In this document: piece after piece, positions 14,001 through 29,000 of the stretch
Numbering within the stretch: the stretch's first letter is position 1
Layout: every line of letters starts with the position of its first letter
From: Taeniopygia guttata
Taxonomy: Eukaryota > Chordata > Aves > Passeriformes > Estrildidae
NCBI RefSeq assembly: GCF_048771995.1
Contig: NC_133025.1
Coordinates: 6,262,001-6,326,000, forward strand
Length of the DNA: 64,000 bases
Direction: 5' to 3'
The notes under the pieces: model-generated
Told to the model about the DNA's origin: nothing
Database searches by the model: none
Seen by the model: only the letters and a program-made list of their open reading frames with translations
Made by a program: the position numbers and the translations under genes

Positions 14001-17000
14001 AAAAATCTATAGTTTACATGTCAGAAGTGAGTGAATTCTTGGAGGCCTTTGGTGCCTTCCCAAGGAGCTGCTTTTCATGGTTTCCCCCAATGAGAGCTGG
14101 AGTGTCTGGAGGATGGCTTGCTCACAGAGTTGAGCAGTAAAATTTTTGTTGCAATGGCTTTCAGGACTGATTCTTGTAGGTCTGAAAAGGACTGCACAGT
14201 TTATATCATCCCTTTGTGAATGTTAAATAGTATGGAATTTATATTTATTGTCTTCATGCATAAAGAGGTTCAGCAAAGTGTACCTAGAGCTCTTTGCAGT
14301 ATTCCTGTTTGGTTAACTTTTTTGTAGTGAGCATATATTATTGTCCAGCCTCTGCTTGGTACTTCTAAATTACGAAGTTATTTGTACAGAATGTCCCCAA
14401 ACAGTGCAATGATTATTGCTAAATTGGAACAGTGGTCGTCCTTAATTATACTATTGATTAGCTGCCAGTTCACTAGTCCTTAGCAAGCAGAAATTAAAAA
14501 TGTAACTGGCATAAGAACCTGAAGTGCTGAACAAATGAAAATTACATACATAATGCATCCAAATCCCTTGGAAGGACTACTTGGAGAGAGGGGAAATGCA
14601 CTATATTTCTACTTTGTCAATAATACTCAGTATGGTCTAAAGGTTTATTGCCCCATATAAGTAACAGTTGAAATGCTGAGTACCCTTTTTCTGGTGTTGT
14701 TTTGTTTCCTGTGCAATTGTATAAACTTAAATGCCTACTTCATGGGTCATAATGGTAAACGTGCAGCATGGTAAATATGCTGCAATCTGGGTTTTAACCT
14801 AGAAACTTAAGCCAATGATGTAGGACCTAAGACAAACCACTTTCTTTGCCTTTTTCTTCCACTCCCATTTCCTGTCTGCCTCTAAACATTGTTCAGCTCA
14901 GGGAATGCCCTTGTTATAATTCTCAGCTGTCTCAAGTTCGAAGCTTCAACCATGTAATGCTTCAATATAAACTATTAAAAAGTATGGACTCAGTGCAAAT
15001 ACACTGAGCAGGATTAAATTGCTTTGACTGTTTTAAAAGTTTGGATTCCCTCATGATGCTGACACCTTGGTTGAAGAGGTCAGACTAATGAATCACCTTC
15101 CCAGCATGTTAATTTTAAATAAATTAACAAAGACTTCAGAGCGATGTACTCATTAATGCAGTTGATGTTGTTTCTGCTTCAAAGTCAGCATTGTATTTTA
15201 CTTAGCTGAATTCACAAAAAATCTTGTGGGTGGTGTGATCTTAATTTTTTGGGCATTAATGCAGGCTTTCAGAAATCTAGTGTTGAGTATATGTGATAAA
15301 AAAAAAAACCCTTTCTAACTGGGATTTCTGTTAAGTGATTAAAATTACTCTTTTGAACAAAAAGCTCTGTATAGCACTGATGGATGTATTGGTGTAAAAT
15401 ACAGTTTTCTTCCTATTGTTAGAATGGGTGGACTATGTTTTGTTAAAACATGATTGATTGCTTACCTTGAGACTGGTAGAAATACTATCAGTACTTCTAA
15501 TGATGTGATAATGCCCCTGCATTCTGACAACCTTTCTGATGCCAGACTTAATGCTTTTAATATTGAATTCCAAATTGTAGGGAAATGTCAAAGTTTTTTG
15601 AGATGTGGAAGATGTGGAGGAATAACAGCCTGTGTTCTCCTTACAGAACATAGGAGGCAGTGTTGGATCATGAAGAATGTGCCTTAGCACTCCAGTATCT
15701 TTTTGCAGGAGCAGGAGCTGATAGTCTAGGCTTTAATATAAATTGTTTCAAGGTAGGCAGTTGCACACGAGAGGATGTGGAAAATGAGGCCTTTGATGGT
15801 GATATTTTTTTCTTGAGGTTTTACTCTTGCCCATTTGTCCTAGCAATTTACGGTGTAGTACAAGATTCCCTTTTCAGTGGTGTATGAATTTCCTATTTCT
15901 TTTAGGCCTCAGAGTTCCAGCAAGGTTTAATATTCAAGGAATAAAGCTACAGTTCAAAAACTGTTAAAAACTTCTCCTTAATCTTTTTAAAATAAGATTT
16001 TAAAATAAACTATGAGATAATAACAGAGAAGTATCAGGTACAGAATAAATTTTACCATTCTCTTAATATTCATAATAGTTCCTAATTCTCTCAGTGATTT
16101 GCAGATGAGTTTATGGCTTTCTTAGCAGGGTAGGTCCTGGAGAAACTTGCCAACCTTATTAAATTGCTTTTCTCAGTGTTGCAAACTGACCTGCATAATG
16201 GCTTTTTGTAGCATGTCCTGTGGTTGAGTATTTGCATTTGGAGTTTGACATAGAGTTGCCACATATAAAGAAATCTTGATCCTTCTGGTCTTGACTTCTA
16301 AGTGTAACTCTGTAAAAAAGCTGTTGACTACAACATAACAGAAGAGTTTGATCCCTTCACTCAAAATGAAAATTTTCAGAGGCTTTAGAAAATACAGCCC
16401 AAGTATGTCTCAATTTGGGGTTCCTGACACCTTTCTGATTATTCTTTCAAGTAGGTCCAAACCTGAATAGGATGTGGGTTGAAGACACCCCACTTAGCAT
16501 TGTGCCTCTAGAGATCAAAAGCCCATCTGTAATACACAAGTTCAGATGGTTCTCAGCAATAAATGCTACAATAAGCTGGTAAAAAATATAACATTGCAAC
16601 CTCAAGTTGCCCAAAATTTACTCACCGGATAAAGGTGGCCTTTTGTCAATGAAAACTCATGATAATATTAAGAAGGAAAATTAGATTGTGAAAACATGAA
16701 TTTATATTGTCTTGTGCTGTGTTCATCCGTTTTTTTCCTCATTTGTACTTAGTCTTATGTCATTAAGGCTCCCAAAAAAATACCTTTACTGTGTCTTGCA
16801 GTATTTTTGCCTGCTTGCTTGATTTGGCAGTGATACCTGCAGTCTATAGGGCTTGGGATGGCACCCAGGGATTTCGTTTTCTGATTTAGAAGGGAAGAGG
16901 AGCCATCCTTCCCCACATAGCTCTTACCCAAAATATTTGAGGGTTGAGCTAGGGAATAATTTTGATTATAAGGGTGGGGTTTTTTGACTGCTGGAAAAGA

Positions 17001-20000
17001 CTTACTGGAATGAAGGGGATTGCAGGTACCCCAATCTCAGATACGGAGTCTGTGAGAGGTAATACAGGTCTTGTGTGCAGGCACTGTAAAACTCCATGTG
17101 TTGGACTTCATCTGCCTTTGTAGATAGTTTATTATTGGCTTTCTGTGTGGGGGGGATGTTTTCTTCAGCATGATAGGCATATACTCTAGTAAGAGAGGAA
17201 TTCTGACTCTAGGAAAACTGTGAGCTCTCATGGGTTTGTTTCTATTGCCTTGACACATCTTAAATTGCAGGGAATCTAAACTGTAGTTGAAAGTTGTTAT
17301 CTGTTTACACAGGCTTACAGATATATATATATATATATATGATGTGTTTGATCACTTTGCTTTTGGAAAGCCTGCCTGTATTGCCCTACTTTTCTGTGTG
17401 TTGTGGATATTAAAGTCTAAACTAAAATGTGTGAAATTTATTTCTGCTGGCAGCATACAGAATGAACTCTTACAATAGCTCTTCACTTCAAACCAAAGGC
17501 TGGGAAGCCATGTCTTACAAAAGCAATGTTTATGTGAGACTTTTGGGCTGCTGAATGAAGTTCATTGCCAAAAGGAGATCCTATAAATATTGCATTTAGG
17601 ACTATTGCTCAGCAGTGACCCTTAACACAGTTCTGTGCTTCCAAGTAGTTTGTTGCCAATAAGGTCAGGGAGTAGAACTGGAAGAAAAACACATGTTCTT
17701 CTGTGAATACCTTTTGAAAGTTACAGAATCTATTGCAAGTTTTCTGTAAAATGACAGAAAGGTACGTGGAAGTTGACTTGGCTTATAACTGCCTCCATTT
17801 TTGCTAGCCCCTGAAAGGAGACCGACAGAGTCAGCTCCTCACAAAGGACAAAACCTTGACATCTACTTGCAGTTGTGGAAATAGTTCTGTTTATTCCCAC
17901 TCTCAAGGGATTTGTAAGAGTATTTCTTAAGGCTCTTCATTTAGAAAGATACCATGCTGTGGAATCAGGAGTGCTGAGCAGCAGTGCTGTTTTGCATCCT
18001 CTATTCATGGAAATGAACTGCTGTAAGGCATGATGATGTGTCTCTGTTGTGTGGTTTGGGAAGTTAAACATTAAAAGTACTTGGCAAAACATGCTGCAGT
18101 GAAACTGGATTAGATTGCTCAAGTTTATTGGGTCTTTTGAAAATTCAGTTATGCCAACATGACAATACAAGGGAAAAAGATCAGTGCTGTTGATTCAAAC
18201 AGAAATAAATCAACAGTGAATAAACACTGATGTTTTGGACACATCCCTGTCCGGATTTAAGTGCTTCCAGATTGCACTAGAATAAAAGAGGTGGTGATTC
18301 TGTTTTTTTCCATGATAATTGTCAAAAGGAGAGTTGTTATGTATTGCACTTACTTGCTTTGTACATATTGGAAATAATTTAACAGTAGTTCTTGTGTTTC
18401 ACAGTTTGGGGTTATTTTTCTCACTATGGCTGAAATCTTACATGTAAAGCAGATCTTGAAGCCTGTGCCTTACTTTTCCAGATTTATTCACTGTACTGAT
18501 GATTCCCCTGATCCTTCCTTGAACTATGAGGTAGGACTCCTTATATGATTTCTAAGTAATTTAAAGAATTGCTCAGTGGCTGGGTGACATTTGGGACTGG
18601 GTTTCTGTCCACTAAATGTGTTATGTTTGATTTATTCATGTTGCTTTCCATATGAAGGGAAGTCTGGTTCAGCACTGCAGGTCATAAGAAGTTCATTTAG
18701 TTGCAGATCAGGTGGGCTAAAGTGCATACTTGAGAAGCTTCCTTGCAATATCCTCTCATGTCTGTCAGGTTGTGACAGGAAGGACAAGTTCAGTAGCTCA
18801 AATAAAATATTCTTGATGGTGAGCTGCTTGTGAACATCACACTGAGGTTACCAAGGGTGAGGCTTTGCTGCAGTGGCTGGGGACATCCTGAACTGGTCTG
18901 TCGCATCTTGTTTCCTATGTTTGTTACCAGATCAAAATGTTCAGCTAGAGATGCTTTAAACTGTTAATGTGGAGCTACTGCTCTTATGGTAACTTCTAGT
19001 CATCTCTCTAATAATAGTTTTGATGTAAATATAACATTTGTCATCATGCTGTGGGCTTAAAGAGCTTTTCAAAAGTGAATGAACTTTGGTTTATTTTAAA
19101 GCACTATCAAGTGTGCTTTAAAGATACAGGACATCTAAAAGTTGGAACAAAGAGTTTAATGTTAACACCATTAACATTAGGTTAGGAATGTCATCTCTGG
19201 TTACTGAAGCTTTCTGCTGCATCAAATAGCAGTAACTGGGGCCTCCAAAAACAGCAAGTCTTCAGAATATTTCAGCTTAGGAAATACAGAAATTTGAGAA
19301 AGTGCCAGAAAGATGCTTTAACTCCCAGGCAGTCTGTCCTGTTGACTATAATAGTTTGCTTCCTATTTCTGTCCTGTGTCCTTATTTTAACTGGTTTGCG
19401 CCTTCAAAGGCGTCACAGAATTCTGCTTGGGTGTGTACCAGAATAGGGGTTGATTTGGATAAATTTAATTCTGCTCATCAGCTCCTTTGGCTAGTGAGCA
19501 ACTTTCTGCCAATTCCATGACAGATTTGTTGTGTTCTACAGCAGGGTTCTTATTTTCCATGCTTTATCATTAATGTAACTTGGAAGTTGTTTCATAAATG
19601 ATTTCACAGTTATAAATACTGTACAAAGTGGAAGTTCATAAAATTAAAGTGGGAAGGGACCTCAGGGGTTGTCTAGTCCATCCTCATGCTCAAAGCTGGG
19701 TAAGAAATGAGATCATATTGTCTCGCTTGGCATTTTATAAAATCTGTCTTGAAAACCTCAGTGGGTAGAGGCTGCCCAGCCTCTGTGAGGGAGCTTTTCC
19801 AATGCTTGAGAGTCCTCATGGTTCCTAATGTCCAGTGTGAACCTTTCTGCTTTAAGCTAGTTTGGACTATATGGTCCTTAGCGATGCCATCACCTTGAGA
19901 GCATTCTGTGATTCGCTGAAATTAATAATAAATCTAATTGTTTTGTAATATTTTTAAAGGTGATTATGTGAACTGCAGATTTAAGATTGTTTTGTTTTCT

Positions 20001-23000
20001 AGTATCAGTGGTCATCATTACAGCAAAACTGCAGCTCTAAAAGGAAGACCTGTTCACAAAAGGATGATGTTACTTTTCTGAAACAATGCTTTGTCATTTG
20101 TTTTTCTTCCACAGCTTGTTCTTCGCAAATGGTGCGAACTAATCCCTGGTGCAGAATTCAGATGTTTTGTCAAGGAAAACAAGCTTTTAGGTAAGGAATT
20201 TCTTAAAAACAAAATTATTGGATGAAGTTTTGAGGAGTTTCTCTGATTCCTTGAATGAGAAAATTCTTCAAGGAATGAAGTTGAAGAAAATTCTTCTGTC
20301 TTTTCACACCTCATTTCTGAAATTAACAGCTTATTCTTTCTGTAATTTAAAATGTGGTTTACCACATCTCACTTTCCACTGTATTTGAAAGCCTGACAAC
20401 TCAGCATGCTTGCCATTACAGTGGGAATATTCTTAATTTAATTGTTAATTCAGAAGCTTCACCCAATGGCAGAGTCTTTTATATTCAGGAGCAAATTGCT
20501 TTGTCTCCAGCTTGCAGAATGAATACAGAGGCAGTTGTGTGTTGTGCTGCAAATACATGACCCTATGTAGAAAGTTGGGGAGTTCAGAACATCTCTGCAG
20601 GTGTAGGAGGTGTCTTGAGTTCATATTAAATTCAGTGTAGCTTAGTTAGAGCCTGTTGTTCTGTTACTCAGATGAAGAATCCTAAATGTAAAACATTTCA
20701 AGTGGCACTGAAGAGCCTGGGTATCCATCTACAGCATGCACAGAGCTCGTGGGTGCATTGGGAGACCTCTGGCAGCTGGAGAACAGGCAGACTGGGCTAG
20801 AGCATGTGTTGTAGGCAGCTGAGTAGGGTAAATTTAGGGTAATTTAGGGTAAATTTAGCTCAGTTTTACTCCTCTGGTTGTGTTGACAATTCTCTGCTGA
20901 CTATAGCAGGAAATGAGAAACCCAGTGCACATACAGGTGCTTGATTGGGGGGTTTAATTTCAGGCTAATTACAACTCTGAAGTTTGCTTTTGGTTTGGTC
21001 TACCATGAAACCTTTAGAGATGAGCAGAAACTCAAATAGCTCAGGATTAGTGCACGTTTGTTCTGTGCAAGGTTGAATCATTCTTTCTAAACTCTTCTAA
21101 CAAGGAAGTGTTATAGCAGTGATGCAGCAAATACAGACTACAGGAAGGAAAGTGATTTTTTTTTTTTTTTTTTGCTCATTTTACCTCTCTCATGTCTACA
21201 TATCCACAAGCACCAAGCTCCATATCCACAAGTGGTCTGTCCAGGGTTCCTTGTGATGATATGGAAGGCCAGGAGTATTGGCTATGTAGTTCTCACTCTT
21301 TCTCCTGCCTTAGCATGGTGAGTGTGGGCTTGTTTTGGCTGTGCCTTTTTGTACCTGTTGGGAGCTGTCAGCAGTTTGTTGCTCCACCCAGTCCCACCTC
21401 TGTGAACCTTTAGGAGCACACTCCTTATTCCTCATTTCCTGATTTGGGTTTCCTATGGAGCTGCACACAGATATTTGAGCTGTGCTAATGCAGGTGCTGT
21501 CAACACACACCATTCCCCTAAGTCCTTTTATTTTGCTGTTCCTTCTGGTGTTCCTATGCTCATCTTCCCATTTTCTCTCCATTTATGCCAGTTGCAAGTG
21601 TATTACAGCACTATGTAACAAGAGTTTATCTTCCTAATAGCAGAGATTTCCCATTAAGTCTATATTGCTTAATGGCTCCTGACAGAGCTTTTTGAAGGGA
21701 GGAGAGCTGAATCCTGTCTTGCTTTGTGATGCTGGAACACCATAACTGCCAGAGATACAAAGCATTTTTATGCTGGCTAATTAAGCACTCTGTACATTTC
21801 ATGGCCAGGTTTTGAAACCTAGTATATCTGCCAGTATGGGATATTTTTTTTTTTAGCTAGCACTCCAGCTGCATTTCTGAAGATAGTTCCAAGGTTTTTC
21901 ACAATATGTTCCCATACTCTTAAAATTAATAAGCCTGTCAGTCAAACTAAGGAATGATACTTTCAGTATAATGAATGATTTTCCAGTTACACATCTGCAT
22001 CCCCTTAGATGCTGTCATCTTTTGGTTTTTGTTTTTTAGACTCGAGTTAAGCTTTGCAGTGGTATTAAAAATTCAAAGTTCCACTGACATCACAAACTTT
22101 TTATATGAACTTTTTAAAAAAGAGCGTGTCTTTGGTGCTAGTCAGCATTTTCTTACAGTAGAACTCTGTTATTTTGTATATGGTTAAAGCAGCAAACTGA
22201 GGTCACTGATACATGTTCCTTGGGGAATTCTGTCTCTTTTTGCATGTAAATAGCCTGAATTACTCATTCTGCAGTGATGGGGCAGGTCTTGGATTTTACA
22301 TTAGTCAAGCAGGGTATTGCAATATTTTATGTTGACACATATTCTGTGTGAGAACTCTTGTCAATCAAGATGCATGCAAGTGTATAATCCTGTTGATGTC
22401 ATTTTAAACCAGTGTCTTGTAGACAAATGTATGAAATTAAGAATTTGTAGGAGGGGTGGTTTGTCTGCATAGGCAAGAAAACCCTTGAGGGAGCAAATGG
22501 GAGCACTAAGGTACTGGCCTGCATGCCATCCCACTGATTTGGGGACTTAGGGATTCACCTGTAGTGCCTTATCAAACAGGCATGTGTTATTCCACACTTT
22601 AAAAAAATCAGTTAAATGAGAATTTGTGGTATCCAAGGCTCATCTTTGCTAATGTGCAAGCTTAGCCTCCCACTGTGGCATTTCATGGTTCCAAATTGTG
22701 GTCCCTATGTGTGATGTGCAGAACAAGGTTTCTGACCAGAGTAACCAAAGGGAATAAAACTGAAAGGAAAAGATGGGAGCTGGAAACTTAAACACAGGCA
22801 AGTTACCTCCTGATATTCACTTTAAAATAGTCAAAGTGTGTTCATATAAAATGAGGTTCACAAAATTCTGGACAGAGCTGTTCAATGGAAGTACTTTAAG
22901 TATAGCAGAATAAAGCTAAACAGTAAGTCACTAATAATGGTAGAAACTTGGGAAAACCCCATCTTCTATGTCTGATAACTACTTTTTTTTTTCCTGTTTG

Positions 23001-26000
23001 CGTTTTTTGCATGTCTAGAGCTCTTTATAATTATAATTACCTGAAATTATTAACAGGTATATCACAGAGGGACTACACCCAGTACTATGATCATATCTCT
23101 AAGCAACACGAGGAGATCTGTAGGTCCATACAGGAGTTTTTCAAGAAACACATACAATATAAATTCTTGGATGAAGACTGTAAGTATCTGGAGGGTATCT
23201 GTGGGTATACATCTCTCTCTTCATTGCTCTTGCTTTCACAGGGCTTGATTCTCTTTAGCTTGGGAGTGTCTGAAAGCTCTTGTGGCTACAGCAGGTCAAG
23301 CAGCAAAAGTTTGGTATTACATTGGCAACAAAAACCCCTGAAGGAATAGGCTGGAGCTCTCCAAGAAAATACAAGAAATGAGTGAAAGATCCCTTCAAAA
23401 GGCATAATAACTTTTTTAAAAAAAGCTTTTCCCCCTTATACTTTAAAATAGTTTTTATGCCAGAAAAGTGGGATAGGAGATCCTTGACAAAAGACATTCA
23501 GTAGTGAGAAGAATACTTGTTTATAAAGGTGTTGTTAGATGTTTGCTGCTAAATTATTGATGTATTCCTTTAATAAAGGATTTTTAAATTTATTTTCAAT
23601 AAGTTTTAATTATTTCTTTTAGAATGTCAATGCACACCAGGTTAGGTGCCAAAACCTTTGAATAAAGGCCACAGTATCTGATGCACCTAATCAGTCCAAG
23701 TAAATTGCTTTGTTCTCTAAATGTGAAGTCCTTTGCAAATTTGATTTGAAATAGTTTTGTAATGTGGTTTAGGGAGAATTGAATGGTCTTGCATTGTAAT
23801 GGGTGATCAATAGTAGTGAAAAACATGATGCAGAAATTTAAATTGGGTCTGACATGGACCAAACCTCAGCTTAGTAAAAACCCATAAACATAAGAATTTT
23901 CTGGCAATTTTATTGTCATGTCTAATGCTTTTAAAAGTCAACCTTTGGGTAGGTTTTTAACATTATTCATTGTTTTACTGAGACACCAGAACAGTCAAAT
24001 AGATCTGTCCTCTCTGACTGTCTGAAAAAGGGACCTTCAAGTGCCAGTCTCTGTTATATTGAAATTCTTAATCATTTGAGTCTGCAAAGCTGCTCTGTTT
24101 CAGTCCAGGGAAGTTCTCATGGACTGCTGCTTGGAGAAGACCAGCAGAATAGTACATTAATTTAATAAGTCCATTACATTTTGAAGTATGATCAGTCATA
24201 TAGAGATCTGGCATTCTGATTACTGCCTTTTAATTTTCTTCTGTGTTTCAATGTAATTTTAGCTGGTATGTAATCAACTGATAGATAAGAATTCAGGGCA
24301 CTATTTTTGGAAATTGATGCCTAGATTTAGGCTCTGAAATGGCTGTCTGGTGAACTGAGAGGTCTGAAATGTCATCTTATGTAAAGGGTGCCATCTGAGT
24401 TGCCTTGAGGGAAAAGGAGGTTTCAGGGCAGCCTTCTGCGATGAAGGTTTTTAACCTTTTATTCTTAGGCACTAAATGCTGGTCCATCTGCAGAGAAATG
24501 CCATGCAGAAAATGTTTTCTGTGGTTTTGTGGGTGGTTTTTTTTTAACCACATTGCATTTATCCCCCATCATCTCCTTTGATCCACTGCCTGGTAGCATA
24601 TGTGTTGTTAACAATAAAAATCTGGGTTTGCTTGTTTGTTTGCTTTTAAAAGGAAAGGTATTACAGTTTTTTTCCTGACTTCTTGTTTCATTGGGGATTT
24701 TGATGCTGTTTGCTCTGCTTTTTCCAGTTGGTCTGGTAGCATCTCCAGATGGAAGAGTTGAGTCAGAGCAGCTGAAGCATTGCAGAGTCAGAGCAGTAGG
24801 ATAACAGATGGGTGAATGCTTTATAAATACTTCTAAATTATGTTAGAACCTTCTAAATACCTTTGATAAGAGCCCAGTAAGAGCAGTGCTCTGGAGGTGT
24901 TGATAGTGCAGAGCTGAGCTTTGGTTTTCCCTCTGTTTAGAGCAGTTTCTGGTGAAGTTTCACTCCAGTCTCACTGGCACAGGACACTTCTGCTCTGAGA
25001 GTGGGAATAATTCAGGTTTTCTTCTTGTTCAGTGTTTGTGACTGTCCTGAACCAGTCACCAGAGTGCAATCAGTGTGAATTCCAGCTGTGTGAATCCCAA
25101 CAAATACCATTAGCCTCAGTGATTGCCATGGGCTTGCTTTAGGCTGCCAGGCCTCACTATAGAAACCCTCAGATGCAAGGGATGTCTTTTGGCTATGACT
25201 AAGGAGAGGATGTGGTGCAGGCACTAAGTTCAGTTGAACAGCTGGAGAAGAAATCCTGTACCCCCCTTTGCATTGATGACTGGCTTAACCACTGAGGGCT
25301 TGTCTTCCTGGGAGAGCAGAGCACTTAATCCTGGAGTGACTCTGACATTGACGCAGCCCAGCTTGTGCAAAAGCTGCGTGGATTTTTAGGCTGCGTGGTA
25401 AAAACCAGCTACGTGACTGGCTTTGGCTTTGTGGAGTTGTGGTTTGCCCTTAGCCCAGCCAACTTCACATGAAATGTCAGGTTAAGCTTTACATGCATGG
25501 ATGTGATCAGTCAACATCCCTGTTCCTGACAGGCAGCTTCCTGAGACTCAAGTGTTCTGCAGTCATATCCTGAATTTAGTTTATCCACATGTATTGGGAA
25601 ATCTCTGAGCTGAAATATTCCCTTATTAGTGAAGGAAATAACAATAAAGCACTTGTCTGAGGCTTTTCTAAATCTTTTTTTTTTCATTTTTCCTTTCTTC
25701 CTGCTAAACTGATACAACTTTTGCATGTAGCCATGCCTGAATGCTTCCCTGTTGATTTCCTTAGCTCAATAGAAAGACAGCTCAAAGATTTGTTTAACCA
25801 TCCAGAACAGAAGCTGATGGAAAGCTGCATATACAGAAAGCTGCATTATACATGTTTAATTAAGCCAAGGGGAGGAACAACAGTGGAGCCAGGCAAGGCA
25901 GCTTTGAGTCAGTCACTGAGTGGCAAGGGGGTTGTTTAAAGGATTTGTTGATATTAATTAGGTGTGCTGTGTCTGTTCTGGGTGACATCAAACATGGCCA

Positions 26001-29000
26001 TTTCACTGCCACCGAACCCTTTGTTCCTACAACCTGTTTGTCTTGTTAGCTGCTGAAATCCCAATGTCTGTGGAGCAGGAACCTTCTCTTATTAAATGTT
26101 TGTGCAATGTCCAACACAATGAAATCCTGATCCTTCCCTGAAACGTCTCTGTTCTGCTGTAAACAAAACAGCAGTAATGTCAAAGATAAGCTCTCTGGGC
26201 TAAGAGTTTATCAAATATTCTTCATGGGAGAAAAAAACAACAGAAGAAACCAGCATTAAATGGAAAAACCCAGCAGCTGATTTCCCAGTGCATTAGCAAT
26301 AGTTCTTGAAATGTTTCAGCTCCATCTTAGAAGTATACCCAGTTCTGGCTTGCAGTTCATTAGACATATTGATTTTGCAGATTGTGCTGTGTACACAAGT
26401 ATTTGTTCAGATTTAGATATCTTTTTTTGAAATTATATATCTTTTGCAATTAACATTTTTTTCTCCTTTTCAGTTGTTTTTGATGTGTACAGAGACAGCA
26501 GGGTAAGTGAACAATAGGTTGTATATAATTGTTTCTTCTGTGAAAACTTGAAATGCTGCAAAGATCAAGTAAATAATAGCTTTGCCTTCCTAGAATTGGT
26601 TCTGGAAAAAAACAACCAACCAAAAAATACCACCAAAGTAAAAACTCCAAGCAAACAAAAAAATGCCAAGCAAAACCTACTTGATATTATTCTGTTCCAC
26701 AGGTCTTTTTCTATGATAAATGCTGTCTACAGTAGGAGAATAATAGGATTAGGGGTGTAAATATGTCTGTGCCAGCCATGTAATTATTTAGTTAATATCT
26801 TCCAGAGAAGTTGTCTGCTCTAAAGCACAGAACTTAGGCTTCAACTGCAATTTTCTCTGTTCTTTGAATCTACAAGAGGCAACTTAGTTTTTGTTATGAC
26901 ATCAGAGTCCTTGCTGCAGTAATTTAGAGTAGAATAGACTATTTCAGTTGGAAGGGATCTACAGTGGTCATCAAGTCCTATTGATTGATCAGCTCAGGGC
27001 TGACTGAAAATTGAAGCTTAAGGTTATGGGTGGCGTTCCCAGGCACATGGTGGGATTTGTGGGGTTGTGCAGGGCCAGGAGCTGGACTCAGTGGCTTTGT
27101 GGGTCCCTTCCAATTCAGGATATTGACTATTTAATTAAGGCCATGGTCCAAATAGCTTTCAAACATGGGGCATTTTCTTTTAAGACAGATATTTCCTTGG
27201 GCTTTGTTTCTTTTTCCCTGTGTTTGTTTTTTCACTACAGCATTTTAACTCATCAAAAGTATCCTTAATATTTCCTCAGATTATCCTTGTGAGATTGGAA
27301 AATGGTTCATATCTGGAAGTTTAGGATAGGAAGGGATAATTGTCCAAAGAGGGTGTGAATGTGGTGTGCCCAGTTTATGACAGATGGAAGCCCATTTCTT
27401 CTTTTCAAGCTGCTCCAGCTGTGGTTCTGAGAGTTGGGCAGATCCTAACCCTCAACATCCAGATAGTGATGGAGTTGGGAAGAAGCATCCCACCTCAACT
27501 ATTTGAAAGACATGTAAGTGTAGTGCTGAGGGGTGTGGTTTTGGGGTGAACACAGAGGTGCTGGGCTAAGGGTTGGACTTGATGATCTTAAAAGACTTTT
27601 CCAACCTGAATAATTGTATGGAGGTGCCAGTATCAGAGTTAGTAACCTTGAGTTCTCCTAGTGTGAGTGGGGAGAAATATTTGGTCAGATGAATTGTGCT
27701 TGAAGGGCTTGATTGGAGAAAGTCTTTATTAGAGTTGAGTGTATTGGAAGTAAGTCCTGATTCTCATTTTGAATGTTGCTGAACTATTTTGTAATTGTAT
27801 AACAGTAAATCATGCCATAGTTTATAAAACAGGAATGAGTCTCATGTGGAAAACAATGACTGTACCATTTCTCAGCCCAGCTTTTAATGTAGGTGCCTGA
27901 AACGAGGCTGTGGGCTAGAGCAGCTATGCTGTAATTGAAATTACCTGCCCAGGCTCAGATCAACAGACATGAGGATGCTGTCAGGGAAAATGAGGAGCAG
28001 CACTTGAGCACTGAACCAGATTCTGCCGTTGGGTGCTCTGCCTCATAGCTGAGGCCTGAAGAGAAATTATTTAAGTAAAAGGTTTCAGCCTGTGGTATCT
28101 CAAACGAGTATTGTTTCTTCATCTGTCAAAATAAAATATATCTGTTTGTAGATTTCTCTCCCTTCCTTCTACCCTCAGGTCTTGTAAACTGCCAGCTAGC
28201 CCTTTGTGTGTCAGATGCTGCTCCTTTCACACGTACTATTGTGGTTTGCAACTGTGTTATTCATCGCTCCCTTGGCGTGTGAGTTACAGGCAGCAAAAGA
28301 ATATTGTGAGCATGATTAATTTCCAAAGCCCGTGCTCCTCATCAGGCTGGTTGCACAGCAACCTCACCTACAGAAGGAGAGAAATGTTCACTGTCTGCTT
28401 GTTTTAAATCCTTTCAACTCAAAATATTCAGCTTGGAGAAGCAAGTTGTTGTTCCTGTTGTAAGTGACGGCAGTCTCCTCCCCGTGCTCACTTCAGTTGC
28501 TTTAGAGACTATCTGGAGTTGGCTTCACAGGTCCTGCTCACTGAGTTGGAGGGGGGAGTTCACAAAAGCCTGAGAGTCTGCCCATTGCTGTGTCCCAGGT
28601 GTGAACAACAAACCAAGTTCAAAAGAAGTCACTGTGGTAAGGCAGAGCAATGCAGGGAGGGGCTCTGGACTACTACTAGCTCGCAGCTCTTGTTAAGGAG
28701 CAGAGCAGTGCTTGTGTCTGTGCCTTGTGAGCGTTGTCACTGTGCAAGAAGGTGCAGCTGGAGTTAGGGAGATGTAACAGTTAAGTTTGCATTTTATCTG
28801 TCTCTGACTTCCTTTGAACAACAGGTTTTGTCATGGGCACTTCCTTTCAGTGCCCTGCTGCTTAATGCCTTAGCAAAATAAGGCATGAAGTTGACAGGGG
28901 GCTGTAAATCTATTGATTCCTTCTTTTAGGATGAGAAGAAAACACCATGTAGTACAAGTAAGAGAACTTATTTTTCCACTCTGCCCATCATTTTTTTTCC

